Shown here: positions 7,367 through 15,175 of the stretch, piece after piece
How the letters are laid out: each line of letters opens with the position of its first letter
Numbering within the stretch: the stretch's first letter is position 1
Assembly: GCF_012034935.1 (NCBI RefSeq)
Contig: NZ_JAATEN010000022.1
Coordinates: forward strand, 53,305-117,304
From: Streptomyces zingiberis
GTDB lineage: Bacteria; Actinomycetota; Actinomycetes; Streptomycetales; Streptomycetaceae
Length of the DNA stretch: 64,000 nt
Direction: 5' to 3'
The notes under the pieces: generated by a model
What the model saw: only the letters and a program-made list of their open reading frames with translations
Told to the model about the DNA's origin: nothing
Database searches by the model: none
Translations under genes and position numbers: made by a program

Positions 7367-7793
7367 GTCGTTCCGCCGGGGCAGGTCCGCCGGTAAGGTG
7401 GCGTCCGTTACTGTCCGCGTGGCCCGTGTGCGCGCGGCTGCCCCGGCACCACCGAGGACCGCACGACCGGCACCACACGAACGGCACCACACGAACGGCA
7501 CAGCACCACCGGCACAGCACGACCAGCACAGCACCACCGAGAGGGCCCGGCACCGCATACGCTCGACCGCGTATCGGGCGCCGGACCGCACGACCGATGT
7601 GCGTCGATGTCCACCGTGCCCGTCACACCGGTGACGGGCGCGGCGCCACCGATGTCCGTCGCACGATGTTCACCACGTCACACCCGCTCCACCCAGATTT
7701 CCACCGACCGCGTTCACCGGTCGACACGTCGATATCCGTCGTTCCTCAAGACCGTCACCTCTCGCGCCTGGCGCGGGGGGCGCAGGAGGCACC
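7367..7793 (+). other. secY upstream region with imperfect CACC/CAGC repeats
   Basis: No gene is supported in these 427 bases. Between about 7445 and 7545 the + strand is an imperfect repeat of GGCACCACACGAAC and CAGCACCACC units, strongly depleted in T. The remainder looks like a leader, ending in an AGGAGG site (7784-7789) four bases before the secY GTG. A secY promoter is expected here because of the preceding terminator, but no -35/-10 pair stood out. Confidence 0.5.
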
Positions 7794-9110
7794 GTGCTCA
7801 CCGCGTTCGCCCGGGCGTTCCAGACGCCCGACCTGCGCAAGAAGCTGCTGTTCACGTTGGGCATCATCGTGCTCTTCCGACTCGGGGCGCACATTCCCGT
7901 CCCCGGGGTCAGCTATGTCAACGTCAACTACTGCATGGAGGCCGCGAAGGGCCAGGGCGGCGACCTCTTCGGCCTGGTCAACATGTTCAGCGGCGGCGCC
8001 CTGCTCCAGCTGACGATCTTCGCGCTCGGCATCATGCCGTACATCACGGCCAGCATCATCCTGCAGCTTCTCGTGGTGGTGATCCCCCGGCTGGAGGCCC
8101 TGAAGAAGGAGGGCCAGAGCGGCCAGGCGAAGATCACCCAGTACACCCGTTACCTCACCGTGGCGCTCGGCGTCCTCCAGGGCACCGGCCTGGTGGCCAC
8201 GGCCCGCAGCGGCTCGCTCTTCCCGGGCTGTGACCGCGCCGCCGAGATCATCCCCGACCAGTCGATCTTCACCACCGCCGTCATGGTCATCACCATGACC
8301 GCCGGTACCGCGCTGGTCATGTGGCTGGGCGAGCTCATCACGGACCGCGGCATCGGCAACGGCATGTCGCTGCTCATGTTCATCGCGATCGCGGCCGGCT
8401 TCACGGGTTCGCTGTGGCAGATCAAGCTGTCCGGGAAGATCATGGACGGTTGGGTGGAGTTCGGCTCCGTCATCGCCGTCGGCCTCGCGATGGTCGCGCT
8501 GGTGGTCTTCGTGGAGCAGGCGCAGCGCCGGATCCCGGTGCAGTACGCCAAGCGCATGATCGGCCGCCGGTCCTACGGCGGGACGTCCACCTACATCCCG
8601 CTCAAGGTGAACCAGGCCGGTGTGATCCCGGTCATCTTCGCGGCCTCGCTGCTCTACATCCCGGCCCTGCTGGTGCAGTTCTCGAACTCCACCGCCGGGT
8701 GGGCCACCTGGATCCAGGCGAATCTCGTCTCGCCGGACAGCGCGATGTACATCGCCATCTACTTCGCGATGATCATCTTCTTCGCGTTCTTCTATGTGGC
8801 GATCACGTTCAACCCCGAAGAAGTCGCCGACAACATGAAGAAGTATGGTGGCTTCATCCCGGGCATCCGGGCCGGGCGCCCGACCGCTGAGTACCTGAGC
8901 TACGTGCTCAATCGCATCACGTGGCCGGGCTCGCTGTACCTGGGCTTGATCGCATTGGTGCCCACGGTGGCACTGGTTCTGTTCAGCGCCGATCAGAACT
9001 TCCCCTTCGGCGGCACCAGCATCCTCATCATCGTGGGTGTGGGTCTGGAGACGGTGAAGCAGATCGAGAGCCAGCTGCAGCAGCGCAACTACGAAGGGTT
9101 CCTCCGCTGA
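7794..9110 (+). CDS. secY: preprotein translocase subunit SecY
   Basis: 438 aa from GTG 7794 with AGGAGG upstream. Ten hydrophobic segments are readable from LLFTLGIIVLFRLGAHIPVPG (TM1 and plug start) to the C-terminal ILIIVGVGLETVKQIESQL. The conserved cytosolic loop KRMIGRRSYGG-STYIPLKVN and the PG(I/M)RxGRPTxxYL motif are present. It forms the protein-conducting channel in the cytoplasmic membrane with SecE and SecG. Its stop overlaps the adk start, the usual secY-adk pairing. Confidence 0.97.
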   Translation: MLTAFARAFQTPDLRKKLLFTLGIIVLFRLGAHIPVPGVSYVNVNYCMEAAKGQGGDLFGLVNMFSGGALLQLTIFALGIMPYITASIILQLLVVVIPRLEALKKEGQSGQAKITQYTRYLTVALGVLQGTGLVATARSGSLFPGCDRAAEIIPDQSIFTTAVMVITMTAGTALVMWLGELITDRGIGNGMSLLMFIAIAAGFTGSLWQIKLSGKIMDGWVEFGSVIAVGLAMVALVVFVEQAQRRIPVQYAKRMIGRRSYGGTSTYIPLKVNQAGVIPVIFAASLLYIPALLVQFSNSTAGWATWIQANLVSPDSAMYIAIYFAMIIFFAFFYVAITFNPEEVADNMKKYGGFIPGIRAGRPTAEYLSYVLNRITWPGSLYLGLIALVPTVALVLFSADQNFPFGGTSILIIVGVGLETVKQIESQLQQRNYEGFLR

Positions 9111-9766
9111 TGCGAATCGTCCTCGTCGGGCCGCCTGGTGCCGGGAAGGGTACGCAGGCCGCGTACCTCGCCCAGAATCTCTCCATTCCGCACATCTCCA
9201 CCGGAGATCTCTTCCGCGCGAACATCAGCCAGGGCACCGCGCTCGGCCGCCGCGCGCAGGAGTACATGAAGGCGGGTGACCTCGTCCCCGACGAGATCAC
9301 CGTGGAGATGGCCCGGGACCGGATGAGCCAGGGGGACGCGGCGGAGGGCTGGCTGCTGGACGGGTTCCCCCGGAACCTCCATCAGGCGGAGGCGCTGGAC
9401 GCCATCCTCGCCGAGGAGAGCGTCTCGCTCGACGCGGTGCTGGACCTGGAGGTCCCCGAGGAAGAGGTCGTGAAGCGGATCGCCGGCCGGCGCACCTGCC
9501 GCAGCGACAGCGCGCACACCTACCACGTCGAGTACAAGAAGCCCCAGGCCGAGGGCGTCTGCGACGTGTGCGGCGGTGAGCTGTACCAGCGTGACGACGA
9601 CCGCGAGGAGACCGTCCGCCGGCGGCTGGAGGTCTACCACCGGGAGACCGAGCCGATCATCGACTACTACAAGACCCAGGGTCTGGTGGTGACGATCTCG
9701 GCGCTCGGCCCCGTGGCCGAGGTCACCGAGCGGGCGATGGCCGCCCTGCGGCGGGAAGCGGCCTGA
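9110..9766 (+). CDS. adk: adenylate kinase
   Basis: 218 aa. P-loop GPPGAGKG at residues 7-14, AMP-binding STGDLFR, and a long LID domain. It catalyses ATP + AMP = 2 ADP. The LID carries C-x2-D ... C-x2-C (CRSD and CDVC), resembling the structural zinc site of Gram-positive enzymes with one Cys replaced by Asp. ATG overlaps the secY stop by one base. A long inverted repeat after the gene separates it from map. Confidence 0.96.
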   Translation: MRIVLVGPPGAGKGTQAAYLAQNLSIPHISTGDLFRANISQGTALGRRAQEYMKAGDLVPDEITVEMARDRMSQGDAAEGWLLDGFPRNLHQAEALDAILAEESVSLDAVLDLEVPEEEVVKRIAGRRTCRSDSAHTYHVEYKKPQAEGVCDVCGGELYQRDDDREETVRRRLEVYHRETEPIIDYYKTQGLVVTISALGPVAEVTERAMAALRREAA

Positions 9767-9790
9767 GCGGCCGGGCGAGTACGAGCGGTT

Positions 9791-9833
9791 ACGGTACGGC
9801 CGCGGCGCCCCGAGGGCATCGCGGCCGTACCGT
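9791..9833 (+). terminator. long rod-like hairpin between adk and map
   Basis: A perfect 14-bp inverted repeat (9791-9804 with 9820-9833, ACGGTACGGCCGCG and its complement) encloses GCGCCCCGAGGGCAT, in which GCCC and GGGC pair across a CGA loop after a 2x2 internal loop. The extended stem lies 24 bases after the adk stop and 55 bases before map, and is most simply a terminator or processing hairpin. Confidence 0.65.
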
Positions 9834-9888
9834 TGTGATGGGAGCACCGGGCAGGTGCGCACACGACCGAGAAGGCTGAAGGCACCCG

Positions 9889-10731
9889 ATGGTGGAGATC
9901 AAGACCCCGGAGCAGATCGCCAAGATGCGCCAGGCCGGGATGGTGGTCGCGCGCGTCCACGAGGCGTGCCGGGCCGCCGCGGTCCCGGGCGCGACGACCA
10001 AGGACCTGGACGACGTCGCCCGGAAGGTGCTGGCGGAGCACGGCGCCACGTCCAACTTCCTGGGCTACGGCGGTTTCCCCGCGACCATCTGCACCTCGGT
10101 CAACGATGTCGTGGTGCACGGCATCCCGGACGCCGTCACGGTGCTGCGGGACGGTGACATCATCTCCGTGGACGCCGGCGCGGTGATCGACGGCTGGCAC
10201 GGCGACGCGGCGCTCACCGTCTTCGTGGGCGAGGGCCACGCCCCGGAGCTGCTGGAGCTGAGCCGGGTCACCGAGGAGTCCATGTGGGCCGGGATCGCCG
10301 CGGTGCGGCAGGGCAACCGCCTGGTGGACATCTCCCGGGCGATCGAGGGCTACATCCGCCGCCAGCCGCGCCCCGCCGGCGGCCGGTACGGGATCATCGA
10401 GGACTACGGGGGCCACGGCATCGGCTCGCAGATGCACATGGACCCCCACCTGCTGAACTACGTCGAGCGGCGGCGGGGCCGGGGTCCCCGGCTGGTCCCG
10501 GGGTTCTGCATCGCGATCGAGCCGATGGTGAGCCTCGGCACCCCGAAGACGCACGTCCTGCCGGACGACTGGACGGTCAAGACCGACGACGGCAGCTGGA
10601 GCAGCCACTGGGAGCACTCGGTGGCGCTCACCGAGGAGGGCCCGCTGGTGCTCACCGCCTTCGACGGCGGCCGGGCGAAGCTGGCGGAGCTCGGGGTCAC
10701 CACCGCGCCCGACCCCTGCGCGAACGGCTGA
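9889..10731 (+). CDS. map: type I methionine aminopeptidase
   Basis: 280 aa. The five metal ligands are readable as Asp95, Asp106, His176, Glu211 and Glu242 in the motifs VDAG, WHGD, GHGIG, IEPM and WEHS. The enzyme removes the initiator Met from nascent proteins in the cytosol. There is no N-terminal SH3-like zinc-finger extension. Position after secY-adk is conserved in many bacteria. There is no close ribosome-binding sequence better than GAAGG near 9875. Confidence 0.95.
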   Translation: MVEIKTPEQIAKMRQAGMVVARVHEACRAAAVPGATTKDLDDVARKVLAEHGATSNFLGYGGFPATICTSVNDVVVHGIPDAVTVLRDGDIISVDAGAVIDGWHGDAALTVFVGEGHAPELLELSRVTEESMWAGIAAVRQGNRLVDISRAIEGYIRRQPRPAGGRYGIIEDYGGHGIGSQMHMDPHLLNYVERRRGRGPRLVPGFCIAIEPMVSLGTPKTHVLPDDWTVKTDDGSWSSHWEHSVALTEEGPLVLTAFDGGRAKLAELGVTTAPDPCANG

Positions 10732-11039
10732 ACGAGGGACGGGCCCCCGGAGCAGCGGCCGCGCCGGCCCGCTCCCGGGGCTGTCCCCGGTCCGGCTGCC
10801 CGGTCCGCCCAGGCTCGGCCCGCCCCCGGTGGCGGCCGGCAAGGGTGCCCGAGGGGCGTGGAGAGGCCCCGGGGGGCGGGTGGAGGCGCGAGCCGAGACC
10901 GGATGGTTACCGATCACTCCCGCGGGGCATCCTTCCTGATTAGTCTTTCCGGTTGCCGTGGCGTAGACTGACCCGTCGGATCACGCCTGCCTTGAGCACG
11001 CCGTGAACCGATCAAGGTAGCCGATTCGAAAGGCGAAGC
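10732..11039 (+). promoter_or_regulatory. map-infA intergenic region with candidate infA promoter
   Basis: 308 bases without a gene. The first 180 are featureless GC-rich DNA. Near the end, TAGACT at 10964-10969 is a good streptomycete -10 hexamer; 17-18 bases upstream is only a weak TTAGTC (10940-10945). Transcription would begin near 10976, giving a leader of about 65 bases, and the preceding sequence GAAAGGCGAAGC could serve as ribosome binding site for the infA GTG. It is the likely alpha-operon promoter. Confidence 0.45.
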
Positions 11040-11261
11040 GTGGCCAAGAAGCAAGGTGCCATCGAGATCGAGGGCACCGTGATCGAGTCTCTGCCGAACG
11101 CCATGTTCAAGGTGGAGCTCCAGAACGGTCACAAGGTCCTCGCGCACATCAGCGGCAAGATGCGGATGCACTACATCCGTATTCTTCCCGACGACCGGGT
11201 CGTGGTGGAGCTCTCCCCGTACGACCTGACGCGCGGCCGGATCGTCTACCGCTACAAGTAG
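11040..11261 (+). CDS. infA: translation initiation factor IF-1
   Basis: 73 aa from GTG 11040. A single S1-type OB fold with AKKxGAIEIEGTVIE, the conserved ISGKMRMHYIRILPDDRV core and the C-terminal GRIVYRYK. IF-1 blocks the A site during initiation. First gene of the alpha-operon cluster and immediately followed by a hairpin (11267-11298) and rpmJ. Confidence 0.97.
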   Translation: MAKKQGAIEIEGTVIESLPNAMFKVELQNGHKVLAHISGKMRMHYIRILPDDRVVVELSPYDLTRGRIVYRYK

Positions 11262-11266
11262 ATCTC

Positions 11267-11298
11267 GTGACCGTGCCGCCCGCGGGCGGAGCGGTCAC
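11267..11298 (+). terminator. hairpin between infA and rpmJ
   Basis: GTGACCG (11267-11273) pairs with CGGTCAC (11292-11298). Inside, CCGCC and GGCGG pair around a CGCG loop after a 2x2 internal loop. It begins six bases after the infA stop. It may be a partial terminator or an mRNA end that uncouples infA output from the ribosomal genes. Confidence 0.5.
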
Positions 11299-11321
11299 AC
11301 GACCCGGAGAACCTCACACCC

Positions 11322-11435
11322 ATGAAGGTCAAGCCGAGCGTCAAGAAGATCTGCGACAAGTGCAAGGTGATCCGCCGTCACGGGCGGGTCATGGTCATTT
11401 GTGACAACCTGCGCCACAAGCAGCGCCAGGGCTGA
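11322..11435 (+). CDS. rpmJ: 50S ribosomal protein L36 (bL36), zinc form
   Basis: Only 37 aa, read as MKVKPSVKKICDKCKVIRR onward to HKQRQG. The zinc ligands Cys11, Cys14, Cys27 and His32 are all present, so this is the C+ type; Zur-regulated C- versions exist in some actinobacteria. ATG 11322, with ACCCGGAGAAC upstream. bL36 is the smallest 50S protein and stabilises 23S rRNA near the factor-binding region. Confidence 0.95.
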   Translation: MKVKPSVKKICDKCKVIRRHGRVMVICDNLRHKQRQG

Positions 11436-11599
11436 CACCGACCGCACTCGAAGCAGTTCGCGCGACGCACCACACAACAGATACGCAGACATCCGCCCCG
11501 CGCGAGGGGCGACACCCCCGGCGGAGGCCGGGGACCCGGCGGCCGAGGCGGCCGGGAGAGGTGCTGCGGAAGACCTCCGAATGTAATCAGGAGCCCTAG

Positions 11600-11980
11600 A
11601 TGGCACGCCTCGAAGGCGTTGACCTCCCGCGCGACAAGCGCGTCGAGGTCGCCCTCACCTACGTTTTCGGCATCGGCCGTTCCCTCGCCCAGCAGACGCT
11701 GGCGAGCACGGGCGTGAACCCGGACACCCGCGTCCGGGACCTCACCGAAGAGGACCTGGTCAAGATCCGCGAGTACGTGGACGCCAACCTCCGGACCGAG
11801 GGTGACCTCCGCCGTGAGATCCAGGCCGACATCCGCCGCAAGGTGGAGATCGGCAGCTACCAGGGTCTGCGTCACCGCCGTGGCCTGCCCGTCCGTGGTC
11901 AGCGCACCAGCACCAACGCCCGCACCCGCAAGGGCCCGCGTCGCGCGATCGCCGGTAAGAAGAAGCCGGGCAAGAAGTAG
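11600..11980 (+). CDS. rpsM: 30S ribosomal protein S13 (uS13)
   Basis: 126 aa, MARLEGVDLPRDKRVEVALTYVFGIG at the N-terminus and the GLRHRRGLPVRGQRTSTNARTRKGPRR motif near the C-terminus, which contacts P-site tRNA. It is preceded by a 164-base gap after rpmJ and an AGGAG site. Standard alpha-operon neighbour of rpsK. Confidence 0.97.
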   Translation: MARLEGVDLPRDKRVEVALTYVFGIGRSLAQQTLASTGVNPDTRVRDLTEEDLVKIREYVDANLRTEGDLRREIQADIRRKVEIGSYQGLRHRRGLPVRGQRTSTNARTRKGPRRAIAGKKKPGKK

Positions 11981-12080
11981 TCCTCACCGGACGCCAGTGC
12001 GGCCCGCCGGGGCGACCCGGCGCCGCATGTCCTCGCGGTCCGGCAGGTAGGACCGACCACCTCCACGGGAGTTTCCAAGA

Positions 12081-12485
12081 ATGCCTCCGAAGAGCCGTAC
12101 GGCCGGCGCCAAGAAGGTGCGCCGCAAGGAGAAGAAGAACGTCGCCCACGGGCACGCTCACATCAAGAGCACGTTCAACAACACGATCGTCTCGATCACG
12201 GACCCCACGGGCAACGTGATCTCCTGGGCCTCGGCCGGCCATGTCGGCTTCAAGGGCTCGCGCAAGTCCACCCCCTTCGCCGCGCAGATGGCCGCCGAGT
12301 CGGCCGCCCGTCGCGCGCAGGAGCACGGCATGCGCAAGGTCGACGTCTTCGTGAAGGGCCCCGGCTCCGGCCGTGAGACCGCGATCCGCTCGCTCCAGGC
12401 CACCGGCCTGGAGGTCGGCTCGATCCAGGACGTGACCCCCACCCCGCACAACGGATGCCGGCCGCCCAAGCGCCGTCGCGTCTGA
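12081..12485 (+). CDS. rpsK: 30S ribosomal protein S11 (uS11)
   Basis: 134 aa. A basic N-terminus is followed by GHAHIKSTFNNTIVSITD and the C-terminal DVTPTPHNGCRPPKRRRV. uS11 sits on the 30S platform near the mRNA exit. ATG 12081 follows GGGAG. The 100-base gap from rpsM contains a bulged hairpin with a GCGA loop. rpsD follows after 28 bases. Confidence 0.97.
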   Translation: MPPKSRTAGAKKVRRKEKKNVAHGHAHIKSTFNNTIVSITDPTGNVISWASAGHVGFKGSRKSTPFAAQMAAESAARRAQEHGMRKVDVFVKGPGSGRETAIRSLQATGLEVGSIQDVTPTPHNGCRPPKRRRV

Positions 12486-12513
12486 GCCGGCTGAAGTAGG
12501 AGACAACACCACA

Positions 12514-13140
12514 ATGGCGCGTTACACCGGGGCCGACTGCAAGCGTTGCCGTCGGGAGAAGCAGAAGCTCTTCCTCAAGGGGAGCAAGTGCGAGAGCGCG
12601 AAGTGCCCGATCGAGATCCGTCCTTACCCCCCGGGTGAGCACGGTCGCGGGCGCACCAAGGACAGCGAGTACCTGCTGCAGAAGCGTGAGAAGCAGAAGT
12701 GTGCCCGCATCTACGGTGTCCTTGAGAAGCAGTTCCGTGGCTACTACGAGGAGGCGAACCGCAAGCAGGGCAAGACCGGCGAGAACCTGCTGCGCATCCT
12801 CGAGACCCGGCTGGACAACGTGGTCTACCGCGCGGGCTTCGCCAAGTCCCGCGACCACGCCCGTCAGCTGGTCAAGCACGGTCACATCACCATCAACGGC
12901 CGCAAGAACGACATCCCGTCGGCGCGCGTGTCCGTGAACGACATCATCGAGGTCCGCAAGGCCTCGCACGAGATGACGCCGTTCGTCGTCGCCCGTGCCG
13001 AGGCCGGCGAGAAGACGGTTCCGGCCTGGCTGGAGTCCATCCCGTCGAAGCTGCGGATCCTCGTGCACAGCCTGCCCGAGCGCCAGGTGATCGACACCCA
13101 GGTGCAGGAGCAGCTGATCGTCGAGCTCTACTCCAAGTAA
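12514..13140 (+). CDS. rpsD: 30S ribosomal protein S4 (uS4), zinc-finger (C+) form
   Basis: 208 aa. The N-terminal zinc site is intact: Cys9, Cys12, Cys26 and Cys31. The S4 RNA-binding domain follows at about residues 95-155 (LDNVVYRAGFAKSRDHARQLVKHGHI), and the end is VNEQ-like LIVELYSK. uS4 nucleates 30S assembly. It lies between rpsK and rpoA as in E. coli and mycobacteria, whereas from memory S. coelicolor has rpsK next to rpoA and a zinc-free S4 gene elsewhere. A strong terminator-type hairpin follows it. A second rpsD may exist outside the window. Confidence 0.95.
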   Translation: MARYTGADCKRCRREKQKLFLKGSKCESAKCPIEIRPYPPGEHGRGRTKDSEYLLQKREKQKCARIYGVLEKQFRGYYEEANRKQGKTGENLLRILETRLDNVVYRAGFAKSRDHARQLVKHGHITINGRKNDIPSARVSVNDIIEVRKASHEMTPFVVARAEAGEKTVPAWLESIPSKLRILVHSLPERQVIDTQVQEQLIVELYSK

Positions 13141-13204
13141 TCCGGAGATCCGGTCGGTCCGCCTCCGCGGAACGGCCGGAGCCAGAGTTCACAGCGGCCG
13201 GGGG

Positions 13205-13244
13205 CGGGCGGCCGGAACGGGAGGAATCCCGTTCCGGCCGCCCG
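13205..13244 (+). terminator. 18-bp hairpin with GGAA tetraloop between rpsD and rpoA
   Basis: 13205-13222 pairs perfectly with 13227-13244 around a GGAA (GNRA-type) loop, and is followed by the T-rich TATCCTTGGTCCTTGT. This has full terminator character, yet rpoA and rplQ follow, so either read-through is partial or rpoA has its own promoter; TATCCT at 13245-13250 is a possible -10 without a clear -35. Confidence 0.75.
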
Positions 13245-13302
13245 TATCCTTGGTCCTTGTCCGGCATCAAATAGCGGGTGCCATGACTGAAGGAGTACGT
13301 CC

Positions 13303-14325
13303 ATGCTGATCGCTCAGCGCCCCTCGTTGACCGAAGAGGTCGTCGACGAATACCGCTCCCGGTTCGTGATCGAGCCGCTGGAGCCCGGTTTCGGCTACAC
13401 CCTCGGCAACTCCCTCCGCCGCACGCTCCTCTCCTCGATCCCCGGTGCCGCCGTCACCAGCATCCGGATCGACGGGGTCCTGCACGAGTTCACCACCGTG
13501 CCGGGCGTCAAGGAGGACGTGACCGACCTCATCCTCAACATCAAGCAGCTGGTCGTCTCCTCGGAGCACGACGAGCCGGTCGTGATGTACCTGCGCAAGC
13601 AGGGCCCGGGTGTGGTCACCGCCGCGGACATCGCCCCGCCGGCCGGTGTCGAGGTGCACAACCCGGACCTCGTCCTCGCCACGCTCAACGGCAAGGGCAA
13701 GCTGGAGCTGGAGCTGACGGTCGAGCGCGGCCGCGGTTACGTCTCCGCCGTGCAGAACAAGCAGCTCGGCCAGGAGATCGGCCGGATCCCGGTCGACTCC
13801 ATCTACAGCCCGGTGCTCAAGGTCACGTACAAGGTCGAGGCGACCCGTGTCGAGCAGCGCACCGACTTCGACAAGCTGATCGTCGACGTCGAGACCAAGC
13901 AGGCCATGCGGCCGCGTGACGCCATGGCCTCGGCCGGCAAGACGCTGGTCGAGCTGTTCGGGCTGGCGCGTGAGCTCAACATCGACGCCGAGGGCATCGA
14001 CATGGGCCCGTCCCCGACGGACGCCGCCCTCGCCGCCGATCTCGCGCTGCCGATCGAGGAGCTGGAGCTCACCGTCCGCTCCTACAACTGCCTCAAGCGC
14101 GAGGGCATCCACTCCGTGGGTGAGCTGGTGGCCCGCAGCGAGGCGGACCTGCTCGACATCCGCAACTTCGGTGCCAAGTCGATCGACGAGGTCAAGGCGA
14201 AGCTGGCCGGCATGGGCCTCGCGCTCAAGGACAGCCCGCCCGGATTCGACCCGACCGCCGCCGCGGACGCCTTCGGCGCCGAGGACGACTCGGACTCCGG
14301 CTTCGTGGAGACCGAGCAGTACTGA
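13303..14325 (+). CDS. rpoA: DNA-directed RNA polymerase subunit alpha
   Basis: 340 aa. N-terminal assembly domain to about residue 225, with RFVIEPLEPGFGYTLGNSLRRTLLSSIPGAA; flexible linker; C-terminal domain about 245-310 with the helix-hairpin-helix segment LTVRSYNCLKREGIHSVGEL that contacts UP elements and activators. It ends in a 25-residue acidic tail usual for actinobacteria. ATG 13303 follows AAGGAG. Followed by rplQ. Confidence 0.98.
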   Translation: MLIAQRPSLTEEVVDEYRSRFVIEPLEPGFGYTLGNSLRRTLLSSIPGAAVTSIRIDGVLHEFTTVPGVKEDVTDLILNIKQLVVSSEHDEPVVMYLRKQGPGVVTAADIAPPAGVEVHNPDLVLATLNGKGKLELELTVERGRGYVSAVQNKQLGQEIGRIPVDSIYSPVLKVTYKVEATRVEQRTDFDKLIVDVETKQAMRPRDAMASAGKTLVELFGLARELNIDAEGIDMGPSPTDAALAADLALPIEELELTVRSYNCLKREGIHSVGELVARSEADLLDIRNFGAKSIDEVKAKLAGMGLALKDSPPGFDPTAAADAFGAEDDSDSGFVETEQY

Positions 14326-14487
14326 GCCGGCCCGTATCGCGGCGCCGGGGGCCCGTCCCCGGCGCCGCGATCGGCGGCCGCACACCTCCGGGGGCGTGAG
14401 CCCCCGGGTTCCGTACGGGCAGGAGCCCGCGCGGACGCTGACACCGGTACCTGATACGGCCGGTGCAGACACACGAGGAGAAACACC

Positions 14488-15048
14488 ATGCCGAAGCCCA
14501 CCAAGGGTCCCCGTCTGGGCGGCAGCGCCGCGCACCAGCGGCTGATGCTGGCGAACCTCGCCACCGCGCTCTTCGAGCACGGCCGCATCACCACCACCGA
14601 GGCCAAGGCCCGCCGGCTGCGCCCGGTGGCCGAGCGCCTGATCACCAAGGCGAAGAAGGGCGACCTTCACAACCGCCGCCAGGTGCTCCAGACCATCCGC
14701 GACAAGGGTGTCGTCCACACCCTGTTCACGGAGATCGGCCCCCGGTACGAGAACCGCCCGGGTGGGTACACCCGGATCACCAAGATCGGCTCGCGCCGCG
14801 GTGACAACGCGCCGATGGCCGTCATCGAGCTGGTCGAGGCGCTGACCGTGCAGCAGGCCGCGGTCGGCGAGGCCGAGGCCGCCACCCAGCGCTCCGCCAA
14901 GGACCGCGCCGGTGACGAGGCCGTCGCGGACCTCAAGAAGGACCAGGGCGAGAAGGCCGCCGAGTCCGAGGCCGCGTCCGCGGAGGCCGGCGAGTCCGCC
15001 GAGTCCGCCGAGACGGCCGGGGCCGGCGAGGAGAAGAAGGACGCCTGA
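14488..15048 (+). CDS. rplQ: 50S ribosomal protein L17 (bL17) with acidic C-terminal extension
   Basis: 186 aa. The core of about 120 residues contains KGPRLGGSAAHQRLMLANLATALFEH-type N-terminus and VLQTIRDKGVVHTLF. The last ~65 residues are an Ala/Glu/Lys-rich low-complexity tail (ESAESAETAGAGEEKKDA at the end) not found in short bL17. The ATG follows GAGGAGA. A UUCG-capped terminator follows. Confidence 0.96.
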   Translation: MPKPTKGPRLGGSAAHQRLMLANLATALFEHGRITTTEAKARRLRPVAERLITKAKKGDLHNRRQVLQTIRDKGVVHTLFTEIGPRYENRPGGYTRITKIGSRRGDNAPMAVIELVEALTVQQAAVGEAEAATQRSAKDRAGDEAVADLKKDQGEKAAESEAASAEAGESAESAETAGAGEEKKDA

Positions 15049-15102
15049 CCGGGCGCCTCCGGCCGTGCGAGCGGCCGGTGGCCGCACGGGCGGCAGCTGT
15101 AC

Positions 15103-15140
15103 GGACGGGCCCGCTCCAGTTCGCTGGGGCGGGCCCGTCC
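15103..15140 (+). terminator. alpha operon terminator with UUCG tetraloop
   Basis: 15103-15119 pairs with 15124-15140 (17 pairs, one of them G-T) around TTCG, then CGTTTCCCTG. A smaller hairpin (GCGGCC/GGCCGC) lies just upstream at about 15071-15085. This is the natural end of the infA-rplQ unit; truA begins 36 bases later. Confidence 0.85.
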
Positions 15141-15175
15141 CGTTTCCCTGACGGGTCTCTGGGAGGATTTTCCGG

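Noticed and set aside
7426..8013. Long open frames over the secY upstream region
   Set aside because: They consist of repeats and read into secY in other frames; no start with a Shine-Dalgarno site and no similarity.
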